DNA from: Ulota crispa
Lineage: Eukaryota > Streptophyta > Bryopsida > Orthotrichales > Orthotrichaceae
Assembly (NCBI GenBank): GCA_963920765.1
Contig: OY987249.1
Coordinates: forward strand, 16,128,432 to 16,192,431
Length of the DNA stretch: 64,000 bases
Reading direction: 5' to 3'
The notes below the pieces were generated by a model that was given only the letters and a program-made list of their open reading frames with translations, made no database searches and had not been told where the DNA came from. Below are positions 24,695-37,838 of this stretch, piece by piece. The stretch's first letter is position 1, and each line of letters begins with the position of its first letter. Both the position numbers and the translations under genes were made by a program.

Positions 24695-27600
24695 TTAACC
24701 TTTGCCTTTTCGAGCTCTGGACCCTGATATGGATTCAAAATTACCTAAACTTTCTCCTGGCTGGTCATATCGTACGTCAGGACGACTCATCTCCAGGTCA
24801 AAAGGTCCTTGCCTGCACTTGTGTGTCAAAACATACACACCGTTTCAGATCATTGCCGTTTTGTGGTAAAATCAAAGCTTGCAAATTACAACTGTAGAAG
24901 ATCTGTGGCTCAGGACCACAGGGGAAGAGGCCAATTGCATACAATAAGTTACACCTACAGCAAAATATGAATGCTGAAGTTATTATGTACTTTATTTGTG
25001 GTTACTCAACTGAGCACTGATCTATCTTATGAAATAAGTTGCAAACCTCTTGTAAATTATTTTTTTGTTGATTACTCTGCAACTCCATCCCTCTCAAGGA
25101 ATCATGTGGTATTTGAGAACCCATGCTAGCGGGTTCTACTTCAGTTGTATTAACCCCTGAAAGACCAAGAGAACCAAATTGGCTTCATTTTAACAGTATT
25201 GAGTAGGTCCTAGAGGGTTTTCTTTGTTCAGTTTTATTTAACTTTGACCTATACATGCAATATTCTTCACTGATTCCGGTGATAAAAGATTCACCCACGT
25301 ATGCATTGTAATTGCTTTTCAGAATGATCCATCCTTGGTCCTTTCAGGATCAAATACTTCAAAGACAGTAATCCTGCTTTAGATCCAGGTAACTTAGGAG
25401 TATTGCATCATGGACCTTAAAGAGTTAAGCAGATTGTAAGAGTTTGTACCATACCTTAATCTGGTGTTCCGTAACCGCTTTGCAGATGGCGGTTCGTCCT
25501 CTTGAACAAAAGCACCGTCATATGACATACTAGCTGGACCAGATGGCTGAGAGAGCTCTGATCCATTCGAAACTCTGGTGCGGTCTCCCTGGCTTCCCTG
25601 ATCCCCACGTCTTTCCACAGACCAATGCTCTGGGGAAGTACTCGCTAATGATCCTGCAGAATAGTCGTTTGCACGAGATGTTGCGCATGGAAAGAGTTGG
25701 AATTCACGTGGTGGCTGCAGTCAAAACATGTGATGTTTGAATCATGGTTTCATCAAAATTGGTCCCCACTGTATAACATTACTGCCAGTTCTTGCAGGGT
25801 CCTAATAACGTAACTGAGGACACCATTGTCCAATCCACCTCAAGAAGATAGCTGGAGACCTGGTTATCTCAAGTGCTTTTAACAACCTGTAACCGTCACC
25901 TCTTTGTGCTCGATTCTTGTTACCTGGACTAGCGTTAAGTTGACATTGAACAAAAAAAAGATAGAACAGATAAAAAAGAACAATCACACAGTAGAAATTC
26001 TTGTTTTGTTATCCTAAGCTTGTTGTTTCAACCTGTGCAATCCAAGGTGCAATTAAAGAGTTTTCCCCGTCTAGCACAAGAAAATGGGACACGGTATTAT
26101 CACCTGTTGCGCCACAACTGGGCGGTCAAAATATGCTTTCATTGCAAGGTTGCGAAGAGTATCTCGTCGTAGATTGGTCAGCTTCTGTTGCTGTTCTACT
26201 TCACATTGAAGCAATTGTTCTAGCTTCACTTTGCCGCCATCCATATGATTGGCTGACATTTCCAGTTCCCTCTGCAGAGATGAGCACAAGCGTTATCGTT
26301 CCTAGCAGAGAACAAGGCAGAGGTAGAGCAAAAAAATTCAGGGACCTGATCTCGTCTCCTGTACTGACCTCTGTTACCAACAGCGGCTCTTCTATTCATA
26401 CACATTGTTGGCCTTCAATTGACAAGTGGTGTAGGTATGATTGAGCAAGATGTCTATGACCACTAATCTTTTAATGAATTATGAGGCTTTTCTAACTTCA
26501 CTTATAATGTTCAACAACTTTCCAGTTACGCAATTGCACTGCACTTCACATAGATAAAAAATAAAATCTCAGCAGAAATCAACTCTTTGGATGCAAGAGC
26601 CAAAGTGATCTCCATACAACTCTATAGTGATCTCCCAATGAAAGTATATTCCCACGTATTAGAAAAAATGCTTGAAAAAACGACGCAAATGGTATCCCCC
26701 ACCTTACATTAACGCTACCTGAATCGTATACTCTCCACCTAAAGACGAAACATTTACCTCAAGTAGGCCGAGGGCAACAGCAGGCTCGCTAGTCTTCCAG
26801 ACAGGATGGTCAGGCAGAGCCGACGTTCCCCTTCCTATCGATGGGTATGGCAAAACATCCAGCGACTTGTTCATGCCCTGAAACTGCAACAGCCAAAATA
26901 ATTGAGGCACACAACAAGCCAGCAAAAGTACTGTACATACTGATCTCTAACCATAGTTGCCTCACAACGTCACAGCAAAAAAATCCTGCTTGACTTTTTG
27001 AATTTCACATCATGAAACCCCAACATAAAGGATCTGTTCTCTGGATGGAATCCAAAATTAGTGAAGATTGTGTTGACATTGTTTTAAGTAAACTACGTGT
27101 CCTCCCTCTAATGATTCAATCAATAGATCATTCAAGTTTTTGAGTCAGCCAGTCTGTAAATCATACTGATCACAATGCTTCAGTAAACGCTTGTGAAAGT
27201 ATGAAACTCATAGAACGTTGGATCTTTCAATGCATCCCAAGCGAATCAAAATTTATAGGCAAGACTGCTCACATAAGTGTGGAAGAGAGCCTCATCAGCC
27301 GAGCATCGTCGTTGTGGGGCGAAGGCCAACATCCGTTGCAATAGATCCAATGCATTGTCATCAACTAGGCCCGATAATTGCTTCACAATGTTTCCTGCCT
27401 GAAAGCATAGGTGGTTACAATGTGAGATATTCTTCCTAATGAAGACCTTGAATGAGTTTTAAGTTGAGACAGAACAGATGTTGCGAAACGTAAATACCAA
27501 AGAGAAAGTGGGGCATCACTACGAAAATGAATCATCAGGGTTGTATGACCTGTTATAAAGACTTGAAAAAGGATCTGAAACGTGACGAACGTGTGAACTC

Positions 27601-30600
27601 AAAAACTCAAACGAAGACGACGCTTTTTCAAAGTTAGCGTTACGTAATACCAACACCGTTAGTAGCCTGATTTAGTATCCTAAACTGACCCTTCTTACCA
27701 ACAGTAACTCATATATTCATACAATTGCTTGGAGTTATTGGTATATAGGTAAATATTTATGGAAAAGATCTCTTAATAGACATGGGGTTGTCTACTCACT
27801 TATACAGGTCTACAACCTCCCACTTTGAAATCTTGTAAGAAATTCATAGTGATAATTTTTTTGATAAAGAAGAGTATGATCTTGTGCCCAGAGATCTCTA
27901 CATAGCTCCCTATAGCCACACTCCTGCATATTGGTTAAAATGCGTGAAGGGACGCAAATAGTTCCATCTACCTAAAGCCCTGCAATACATTAAAAAAATC
28001 TTGCCCCAACAATCACAACAAATTGGACTACGAGGCTCACCCTTCCTGGTACCTTCTTCAGGTACGCTCGCCAATGCTCGCCAGGGACACTCTCGATGTC
28101 TTTCCAGCAAGGAGTGCCGATCACGTTAAAAATTACATCCAACTGTCACACGAGGTGTCAGCAACAGGTGGATATTTCGCATATAATGAAATGAAGAACA
28201 AGCAGAGAGCGAAACACCAAGCACATGAATATCATCAAAATGAAACGATTTGAAAATCTTTAGACAACATAAGCCATTGATGATGAGGCAAGATAAGTGC
28301 AGCACGATTTGTGAAGAGACCTCCCCATAAACACCAATTTATAAGATACTATCTAGAATATATAGTTCACAAATTTTAAGGTTTCAAAGTTATGAATGGA
28401 GAGGTCTCGTAATCTCATTGACCTACTAATTTTTCCATCTCCCAATAATGCCCAATATGAACTAAAGCACCTAATGTTGGAGGTACTCACTTAACATGAA
28501 GCAAGTCAATGCAGAACAATAAGGACAGCTTCCGTGGTCGCACCTGATCGTGTAGCTCCGATGAAATATCGCTGTTATACGATTCACCTCTTGCTGGAGT
28601 GGTTGGCTCTCCACTGAGGATGGGTGCAATAGCAGTCAAAGTCATGGACAGATTAAGACCGAAAAGCTACATTTCTCTCAGCTCAACGGATATATTAGAT
28701 CTTGTACTTCTACAATCATATCTAGAAAGGATTCCTGGTCTAAAGCTCCAAAAAGATCTAAAATTTTCTATACGTCATCCATTGGTCTAAAATCTGGTTT
28801 TGATTTATGAGAAAAGCAGAATATTACATATGTAACCACTCCGATTAATGCTGGAAATGGTGCACCATCATAAAAGCTCAGCTTCTTCAAGGCAGTTCAA
28901 ACAACAGACAAGGATAGGACTCGTACCGAACACCAAAAAGAGGTTTGGAATGAAGACCACGTTGTTGATGACTTTGCCGCATCAGAAGCTCCTGAATCAC
29001 ATGAAAACGCGTAAAGCACTTGCTATAAATCATTGACGTGATTTATAGAAAAGATCTAGCAAGTCAACAAGCTCACATAATATCAGGCCAAACTAATATC
29101 ACAGGGCAAACATAGAAAATGTCCTGACAAGGTTTGGTTTCACTCCAGTTACTTACAAACTTCCCCTTGCAGCCCACAAAGCATCAAAATATTGTAACAA
29201 GAGGATTCAAAACAACTATTTCAGCCTTTAAAATCAGGAGTCGATTGGTTTTTACGAGCGTACCCAAAAGATGCAACCAACTGACCACCTGAAACAGACC
29301 AATCAGAAGCGTACGAAACAAGAAATGATTTTAAAGTGGATGATACAATATGCGAACATATTTTGAAAAGAGCACGAGATTCTAGTTAAGTAACAAAGGC
29401 AAGGGTAATTGGTGTAAATATAGAACACACTTAGACAACTATTTATCTGAGGCAGACCCACAAGTATGCATGGCATACAAACTTGCAAAAGAAGAGCAGA
29501 TTCTGCAAACCCAAGGTGACCTCAAGTGGCAAAGATATGCATTTAAATACTGGTTTGAACTTACACATCAATCGCAGATGTATATTGGCCTTGAGACATA
29601 ACAACCTCAGGTGCACGGTGACTTGGAGTAACTACCTGCGCAACGACAATTTGTGGTACCTCTTCACCCCAAGTGTTTAAGCTAAAAATAGAAAATCCAC
29701 TTTGAAAACTACCAGTCAGTTACAGGAACTTCAAAACATATTTCTGCAGTTCAAAAATGGAAACAGTAAACTTTGTTCTCTTCCTTGAAGCTTTTTTAAT
29801 GATTTATTTTGACTCCTATGAATAAGGAGGTAACTACTTATGGCTGTTTTTGGTCATTTGTGGGTTAAACTAGCGTGAACAAGAATAAGAAGTTATATCA
29901 TGAGACCACCTATGGTTTTTTTAATTTACACATCCAAATAGAAACCCACAAATGCTACCTCTAATCAGTAAACTAGGTTGCAAATTATCAGAAGTGAAAA
30001 TTGTGTTGTTAAAGACTGCACTTACTGTCTTTGTGTATTGTCTGGTCAGAACGGGTCTCTTCTTGCGCCCTGTAGTCGGTTTCGCATCCACGTAACTTGA
30101 AGTCTAAAATCGAAAGAGAGTGTACAATATCTCGTTACTCAAAGCGCTCTAAAATGAAAATATACTGAAGCCCGACATATGATTCAGATACAATTCTATC
30201 GTCAATTGGCCCTCTTAGTTCCGTATATTCTGTATTGCACAACTCCTGGAGAACTAGCATTTCCATGATGCCAAATGCACTAAGTGACAAAAAAACCTCT
30301 AGATAGCACAGATTCTGAGTTCTGATAAGCATATTGACTTTTTGGCACATGGAAGGACAAGTACTTGGGAACTGAGAGAATAGATTTGCAAAGTTTTTCT
30401 GTAATGACAAGAAGGAATCTTTGTGTCACGAAAAAAACTGCAGATAACACGCACCTCAAGGGCTGATCTCGAAAGCCCAAAATCGCATAACTTTGCTTGC
30501 AAGTTACGTGTCAAGAGAACATTCTCAGACTTGATATCCCTGCCACAGTAAAGGAGGCCAACGTGTCATGGATGATGGTATGGATCAAGATGTAAAATGC

Positions 30601-33600
30601 CACGAAGGCATTTGACTTACATCATAACATTCTTGAGTTGTTATATGAGTGCATCTATCTCATTGTTCATCTGAAGACATATTTAAGAAAAAATAAAGAT
30701 TCGATTTGAATTCAATCAATATGGCTAATATAGCTAAGAATAACATGCCAAAACATGCCACTTTTGCTTGCTTGCAAGTGTCAACCCAAGAGTAATTGTC
30801 AAGAAAAGATTAAAATGACTGATATAAAGGCTTTCTCCTTCCCCAATTATTTTGAACTCAAGCTCACAAGAGGATGTATATCAAAGAAGAAAATGTCAAA
30901 AGATTGAAGCATTTTGGATTGATTCTTCCGTGAATTAAGAAATGGACCCAATATGTTCTGACCCCCTTTCTAAAGTATGAAAATGGTTCCTAGAATACCA
31001 GATTGATACACGAAATTTGGACCCTTGAAGCTCTAAAGCAAATTTAACACTAATCACTTACCTGTGCCACACATGACAGGCATGCATGTAGCGGACTGAT
31101 GCAAGGAGCTGCCAGATGAGAGTTCGAACCGTGTCTGATGTCATTGACCCCTCTTGATGGTACATATCGCCACTATAATGGTATTCACAAGTTTGCACAC
31201 ACTTAGCTCGTGATAAGATGTTTGGAGCTCAATCATTCTAGCTCAAGAGGATGAGTCGCAGTCAAATAACTATTTCACTTGTAGAAACCCTCACAGATAT
31301 TCTAGGAAACCTAGCCACATTCGACTCTCCCAATTGAAATGTCATGTAAGGCAATCTCTAAGATAAGCCTTGTCAATTATGACGAAGTTAGATTTTCTGG
31401 AATATCTTTAAGACGAAGGTTTCTATAGTTAGAATTACAATCAAACAAGTTTAAAGTAAGAGATCATACCATTCCGCAAATTCAGTGGCAATATATAAGT
31501 CCGTTGCATCAGGTTTCTCCAAATTCTTTGACGTAAAGACGTCCGTCACTACAACATCAATCGCACTCGAGTATCAACACGTTTATTGTCTCTACCGCAT
31601 GAAAAGACTAAGATATGGTTTGAAAATGCAAAGAGTTATCGAGTGCAATGAAAAGTCAAGTGTTAAAAGCAATACTAGCATGTTGGGGGCATCATTCCAA
31701 AGAGTGAGTTTCTTAAGCCTAGGAGAATTGTGACATATGGTAATAGGAATAGAGGCATTCTAAGATTATCGAATAGGGATTCTGAATTTTCCAATCAATG
31801 ACATTCATAGAAAGGATTGTACTCCAATGAAACTAACACATTTCTACTTGAGGCAGAGACGATTGCAATCGGCAGCTTTTTGCTAACACAACTAATATAA
31901 GAAAATTGAGAAAATCTCCATACTTAATTCCTCAGCATCAGTAGTTCTCTCTTTCCAGAATGAGAGAGCTTACATGAAATGATGTAAGGGTAGATGAGAC
32001 GCCGCATGATGCACACTTCCCGAAGCACACGTTTGGCCAGCAATTGGCAGAAGAACACGTCTGGCACTCTCTGTTGAACATCAAACGAAAAGACAGTGAT
32101 ATGAACATGAATGATACGAATCATGCTGGTCTTATAATTTTGGAAGATTTTGACAAATCAAAGGACTGGCATTTCAGAGAAACAGGCCTCACACTATTAA
32201 AAAGTCTACAGAACCAGATTTCACCTTGAGCGCCACAATTTGGCCAAATTCTAAATCCACTGCGCGACATACATCACCATATGATCCTGAACCAACGTGC
32301 GCTTGCAACTTGTACCGGGGACCAACTGTAAGAGAAATTTAGAGTCAAAATCACCGGTTTTAACAATGTTAGTAATAGGAAAGCATCTACAAAGCACTAC
32401 ATTCTTCAACTAATTCTACAAAAGGTGAATCGTATTCTCCGTCACCTGTTCTCATGTTACTTTGGAAAAAGTAAAATCTTCTAAGGAAGATCATTGCGCA
32501 AGGCCAATAACAAAAACAAAGTGCATGCTCCTCAGGAAGGCATATGTCCGATTCCTAAAGCGTCTGTTTTCCTTCCCTTAAGGTCTTCCAAATTTTGCCT
32601 CACCTTAACCTTTCAAAGTCTATGAAATTCACAGGTTTTACATAATCAACTCAATTGATAACCTCCATTGGTCAACAGCATTGTCCATTTTAAAACCGAT
32701 GTCCCATTCAATTGTGAAAATAAGTAAAGATGCAGACAAACTTGATATCGCTGAAAAAAATGTTTTTCAGTAAAACTAGACAGATCGTGGATGAAGCAAG
32801 ATAAACACGATGAATTTCAAAGGTAGACATCCATATGATCACCTACTTGTAAAGTCTTTATCTTACGATCTAACATATTTAGTTCATAGTCTTTTGTAAA
32901 CGAGGAGACTTCTCTATAATTAACCTACTTAATTGTTCTTTCTCCATTGCACATCTCCTTACAATCTAGATCCAAAAAGCATCTCAAAAATCTAATTTAA
33001 CCAAAAAACGTTGTTACTAGAATCAGTGAAGAACATTGCACATATTGATTAGTCAAACAACAAATGGACGATAGAATATTCCCGAATGACCTAAACAGAA
33101 CTTCTGGAAACAATAAAATGAAGCTCAATTTCGGATTCTCGGACAGTTAGGGATTTAAACGATGTTAATTCATCATATAGAAATCATCTCTTCTGGAATA
33201 TAAAACCGGAAACACCTGCAGCACGCATTTCGTTCAAGCTAGCATATATAAAGCTGCTCCGATATCTGCTGCAGGCGCGATCACTTACAAAGCTGGAAAT
33301 GAAAGCAGAGTACAATTTCGGATTCTCGGACAGTTAGGGATTTCAAGGATGTTAATTCATAGTATAGTAATCATCCCTGGTATATAAAACCGGAAATAAC
33401 TGCAACACGCATTTCGTTCTAACTAGCATATCTAAAACCGCTCCGAAATCTGCTGCAGGCGCGATTACTTACAAAGATGGAAATGAAAGCAGAGTACAAT
33501 TTCTGCAACGGTAGAAGGTAGCCAGTCCGTCACCACTTTTCAAAACTACGAATGCCGAATTCAAGAAAATGATAGCATCTGGTTTGAATTCAATTTTTTT

Positions 33601-33706
33601 GAAAAAAGAGGTCCAGAGATGAACAAACTTTACCAGACCAGAGTTGGCCGCACACGACGTAGATGCCCTTCGAAGCATCCACATCCTCCACATCGCTCCA
33701 GGCCAT
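24695..33706 (-). CDS. Atypical MAP-kinase-like (CMGC) protein kinase with long C-terminal tail
   Basis: Exons, minus: 33706-33634, 32325-32225, 32070-31974, 31548-31470, 31172-31062, 30539-30455, 30103-30026, 29635-29565, 29288-29264, 28991-28927, 28613-28544, 28142-28041, 27398-27273, 26883-26758, 26271-26104, 25714-25450, 25156-25047, 24817-24695. They join in phase to about 624 residues. Kinase domain, about residues 29-362: Gly loop VGSGSYGDV (35-43), VALK with Lys58, Glu76 in helix C, HRDIKSEN (153-160), DFG (173-175), APE (216-218), DVWSVGCIF, then DVIFNVIGTP and LDLLQRMLAF typical of MAP kinases. The activation lip reads TKT instead of TxY, and VVTRWYRAPE is replaced by VVTPSHRAPE. 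An insertion lies between subdomains IX and X (RQSHQQRG to HDQ). The tail (about 363-624) has a charged, coiled-coil-prone stretch at 404-459, is otherwise low-complexity, and ends in RARKGKG. The start is an ATG preceded by an in-frame stop. The last three exon junctions are tentative. Catalytic residues are intact, so activity is expected; partner and pathway are unknown. Confidence 0.83.
33126..33510. repeat. Tandem duplication of about 187 bp in kinase intron 1
   Basis: Unit 1 starts at 33126 and unit 2 at 33313, both with CAATTTCGGATTCTCGGACA; a partial third start is at 33497. Both units include AATATAAAACCGGAAA-like, CACGCATTTCGTTC and CTGCTGCAGGCGCGAT words. The units differ by scattered substitutions. 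Confidence 0.88.
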
Positions 33707-34344
33707 CTCGCTTCAAGCCGGAAACAGACAAATTCAAACCCTCGGTCTCTTCTTGCGCATCTTTCGGGTCGCCAGGTCGCTTTGAGTCGTCGCTCGAGAT
33801 GGACGAGGAAGCTCCATGGAGGAGCTGCAATGCAAATCGCTATGCAAAAGTGATGCAGACACGAGGAGAGTAGGTCCCAGACATTGGTGAGAATGACAAC
33901 AATGCCAAATGACCAGTAGTCGGAGGAAGTTAAGATTTTCCATCCGCTGGTCGGAGGAAGTTCCGGACTATTTGAGATTTTCCGACCGCTGGTCGGAGCG
34001 ATGACGACGGACAGTTTGACGAAGAAAGAATCCGAAAAGCATCCTCGGACCTGCAGTCGGACAATTCTCATTGACAATGAGACGTCCGTCTTATACCCGC
34101 CGATAGATGAAGGGTATCAATAGCAACTGCAAACGCGTCTGAAGGAGTGGAACCAGACAAGTGAGTTTGGAAAAACGAGATCTCTATTGATACCCGTTTT
34201 TTCTATTTAGGATTGAAAGGGTACCATCCTTTGCTGCATTGTGTTAAGTTTCGCGTATTTCCATACGGCCAAATTTGATGAGATGTCAGTACTCAATTCC
34301 TTTGTTATATGTCGGTGGTGTACATCGTAGAGTACAAAAGTGTA

Positions 34345-34424
34345 TCTTGTTAGATGATGGCAAAATTGTTATATGGGTGGCAATTGATATGTTCTGTTAA
34401 ATGGGTGGCAACTGATATGTTCAC
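34345..34424 (+). repeat. 28-bp direct repeat
   Basis: ATGGGTGGCAATTGATATGT and ATGGGTGGCAACTGATATGT lie about 28 bp apart. Confidence 0.7.
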
Positions 34425-34450
34425 GTTGTTAGAGACGGGATTATTTTAAT

Positions 34451-34863
34451 GGGAATTGATATGTGTACCACGCCCTTTCAATTACTGTACCACACCACAA
34501 GAGTAAATTTTAGATTTCTACCATCAAAAAGATGAATTTGAGAATTTGGAATTCAGATTTAGACTTAGAGACCATGATTTAATCTAAAACCACAAAAAAG
34601 TTTCAATTGAACAACACCCAATGAAAAAACTTATCCTTTTTTACAAACAAAAGTAAATTTAACACTTTTTTTTCTAGCTAAACTTTTTCATTGGGTATTG
34701 TTGAATTGTAACTTTTTTTTTATGACTCTAGACTAAATCATGGTCTCTAAGTCCAAATTTGAATTCCAAATTCTCAAATTCAACTTTTTGATGATAGAAA
34801 TCTAAAATTTACTCTGGGGTGTGGTGTAGTAATTGAAAGGGTGTGGTACACATATCAATTTTC
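34451..34863. mobile_element. MULE-like foldback MITE with 9-bp target duplication, copy 2
   Basis: 413-bp palindromic element of the same family as 16970-17407, with shared TAGATTTCTACCATCAAAAA and TTTGAGAATTTGGAATTC words. It starts GGGAATTGATATG and ends CATATCAATTTTC. The flanks are TATTTTAAT at 34442-34450 and 34864-34872, again 9 bp. Confidence 0.85.
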
Positions 34864-34872
34864 TATTTTAAT

Positions 34873-37435
34873 ATAGGACCTTTTACTGATACCCGTTTGG
34901 GAGCTACAGGGTATCAACCTCAACCTCAGTTGCCATCCGCTGCCTTGAATGTATTCTTTGATTTTCCTCCTCTTACGCTGCAGTCTTCAGTTCTCTTGCC
35001 TTGCCATGTTTACCTTCAAAGTACTAAGTTATACTGTAGCCTGTCACTGACAGACCTTTTCCTACATTCTTCATTAGTATGTTAGTCGTATCACATGAAG
35101 ATCCTTCTCTCGCTCGAAGAATTTGTCAACGAAATCGCTTTGATATAAAGAAAAACTGGTGTGGTGAAGCTATGGCATGTTCGCTTGAGAAGATTAGGTT
35201 TGGACAATAATTCTCAAATGTCATGGAGAGAGAGAAGCTTTGATGTGTTTCATGTTGATTAACTGATTAATTGATCTTTGTCGTGTCTCAGGGTAGAGTA
35301 AGTGCCGAGGACATATATGGCTTGGCCTGTTTTGGTGCTTTCAACTGAGAAGCCTATGCTTTGAATCAATGCCAGAAAGAAACCGGATTTCTTTGCGTAG
35401 CAGTAATAACAGTCGTTGTGTCCTGTTTAATTGAGAGATTATTGTAAGTTGACAAATATTATACGTACTAATGTATTCAGTTCCTGAGATTGTTAAACTG
35501 ATGAATTCTGATTGTTCGATCTCTCAGATATGAAGGATATGAAACGTGTAACTAAAGTCTTTCCTGGTTCATGTGAGGACGATGATTGGGATTCTTGGGA
35601 ATCTTCAGGGTGGTGGAGATGGGAATCTTGTCATTGTGGCTTTATTGTCAAGGAAAACCTTAAGGAATACTTCAGTTGCATATTTTGTGCAGTTTTTGTA
35701 CTCATGGAAGTGGAGTGTATCACTACACAACACCTTCTCTTTTCACAAATTTTTATTAATAAACCGCCTCTGGCGAGTCCGGGGACCTGATCCCTCCGCC
35801 ATTTTGGCCTTCCATCCTCATCATAAAGTGCAAGTAAGCAATACTACGAGGGTGATAGGTTTGTGCAGGTAGTAATTAGGTGCAGCTATAATGAATTATT
35901 CCTACGAATTAGAAAATTCTATTCTTGATCAGCTCTATTCGAATGTTTCTGAATTGATGAGAGCGAGTCCATATCTACATGTGCTTTAAAATGGCCTTAA
36001 CTTTTAGAATTATAATGCTCAAATAAAGAAACATTACATATGTGCAGGATTTAATCGTGAGAGAGATTTTGGTGGCCGAGAATTGATGTTCAGCACTCAG
36101 GTTTTTTTATCATTCCTCTTGGTGGTCTATTGTGGGGTCGGTAGGGCTGTAAATTTAGAAATCTGCACAGAAACAGCGAGACTCTTTTATATATACCAAA
36201 TAACGAAATAACTTGCTGGTTTGAAATCTGACTTGGATGCTGTCATTCTTCCTTCGATGCTTCCAAGGAAGATAGACGTATTTAAGACCATATTCGTTAA
36301 GTTGGGAAAAGAGTACATTTTGGGACTTTGAGGTGATCACTTCAAACCGAGCTTGCAGCATTTTTCTGGTACACATGCCCTCACCGAAGAGGGAGAATTT
36401 GCAAGGGAAAAATCATAGTGGCTCAAATTGAATCTGATACCTTTGAATCTGGTTTAAAGTAACTTTTTATATTTGGGGTGGAGTACAAAGTGGTACCTCT
36501 GTTTTTCCCAATTTAACGAATATGGTGTTCTTAGTGAATGTAAACTATTTTGTGGGATCAATATTTGATACTCCCGATACTGTAACATCAGCATTTCTGA
36601 TGAGTGATTTGTGCTAAAATTGTCCATCAGCTAGGCTTCCGGAGTAGCTGCAGCTGGAAGCTAATTGCTTGAAACCTACAAATTGAAGATATTGGCTGGA
36701 TTTGGATGGCCTTAAAGCTCCTATGTCTATATCTTAACTGACTAAAGATTTCTGCTCGGTTATTCAAGCGTTGCCAAACGTGGTTTCGTTGTTTTGGCAG
36801 TGCAATCTTCTCTACATAGTTTTGAAAGCTTATGGATATATTATTGGAGTCTGTCGTAACAAGGTTTTGGATACGGTGTCGCTTTATAGGCTATTTAAAT
36901 ATTTTTTGTAACACCATATTAGGTAAAGAGTACTTTCTGGGACTTTCCCTATTTCTGTCATTATGTAAAATTCAGCATATTACAAAAAAAGAGCATGTAA
37001 TTTCTTGTACAATATTGAAGTCTCAGTGATTGCCTACAAGAATTTCAAATAATTTTAACTTTGAGCTATAATTATGTTTACATTTATTGTATATAAAATT
37101 AAGGTGGAATACAAAATGTTACCTCTGTTTTTCCCAATTTACCTAATATGGTGTTTTATGTGTCGAGGTTGCCATCTATATCTGACGCACATGCCATTCT
37201 TGCATAGAGGAATTGCTTCGGTCTTGATACTTTTGTTGTTTGCTACCTAAAAACCATGGAGATGGCTGTCTTTGGTTGTTCATAATCTTCATGTAGCACT
37301 ACTCTGCATGAAATCTATGGACATCTTTTGTCTTTAAACGACTGCTTGATTAATCAATTTGTGGACTCAAAAACCCAATTTGAACAGAAGGGATGAAAGG
37401 GGATACTGCACACAACGCACTTCAGGTAAGCTAAC
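34873..37435 (+). other. Intergenic with weak coding-like islands
   Basis: Short stretches with protein-like composition occur on the plus strand: 34890-34940 (GATGYQPQPQLP), 35521-35640 (acidic, WDSWESS) and 36048-36101 (FNRERDFGGRELMFSTQ between AG and GT). They do not chain into a gene that I can identify. Confidence 0.25.
36476..37162 (+). repeat. Direct repeat pair of about 60 bp
   Basis: 36476-36535 and 37101-37160 share GTGGARTACAAARTGKTACC and TCTGTTTTTCCCAATTTA and AATATGGTGTT in the same order. Confidence 0.7.
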
Positions 37436-37437
37436 TA

Positions 37438-37836
37438 AGGTAGAAGGCTCAAAAAGCGACCCCGTAAGGGCTGATCTGCTTTTTCATGGTCTGCCCTAGA
37501 CCAGAAGATTTTTCTGTACTTTTCAGACAAAGAGAAATGGCTGCTAAATGTAACCCAATTTTTTTCATATTTTTTGAGGTATTATTGAATTGTTGATGAA
37601 TTTTCAATTTTTTTTGTAGTAAGTACCTATCTAAAATTCTAGATTTCCCATAAACCGTCCCCTTGTAAAGTATAAAGAGATTAGATGAATTTAAGACTTG
37701 TGATTGATTCTTGCAATAAAAGACAGCTTTTCTTTTAAGACTAAAGAAGGTCCATTCAAAAACCACCTCATATCCATTCTTGGGCTACCTATCGGACTCA
37801 TTAACGAATATGGGTCGCTTTTTGCACCTCCTACCT
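37438..37836 (+). mobile_element. AGGTAG-ended TIR element with GCGACC subterminal repeat
   Basis: 399 bp. The left end AGGTAGAAGGCTCAAAAAGC GACC is matched inversely by GGTCGCTTTTTGCACCTCC TACCT. TA flanks lie at 37436-37437 and 37837-37838. The interior is unrelated to the other AGGTA elements, so this is a third family sharing the terminal signature. Confidence 0.8.
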
Positions 37837-37838
37837 TA

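Noticed and set aside
25868..25960. Extra kinase exon between exons 15 and 16
   Set aside because: An AG/GT-bounded stretch exists, but it has a stop in the required phase, and exons 15 and 16 already join in phase.
33469..34077. 202-codon minus-strand open frame
   Set aside because: It overlaps kinase exon 1 in another frame and runs across the exon donor; the kinase frame continues in phase into the Gly-loop exon.
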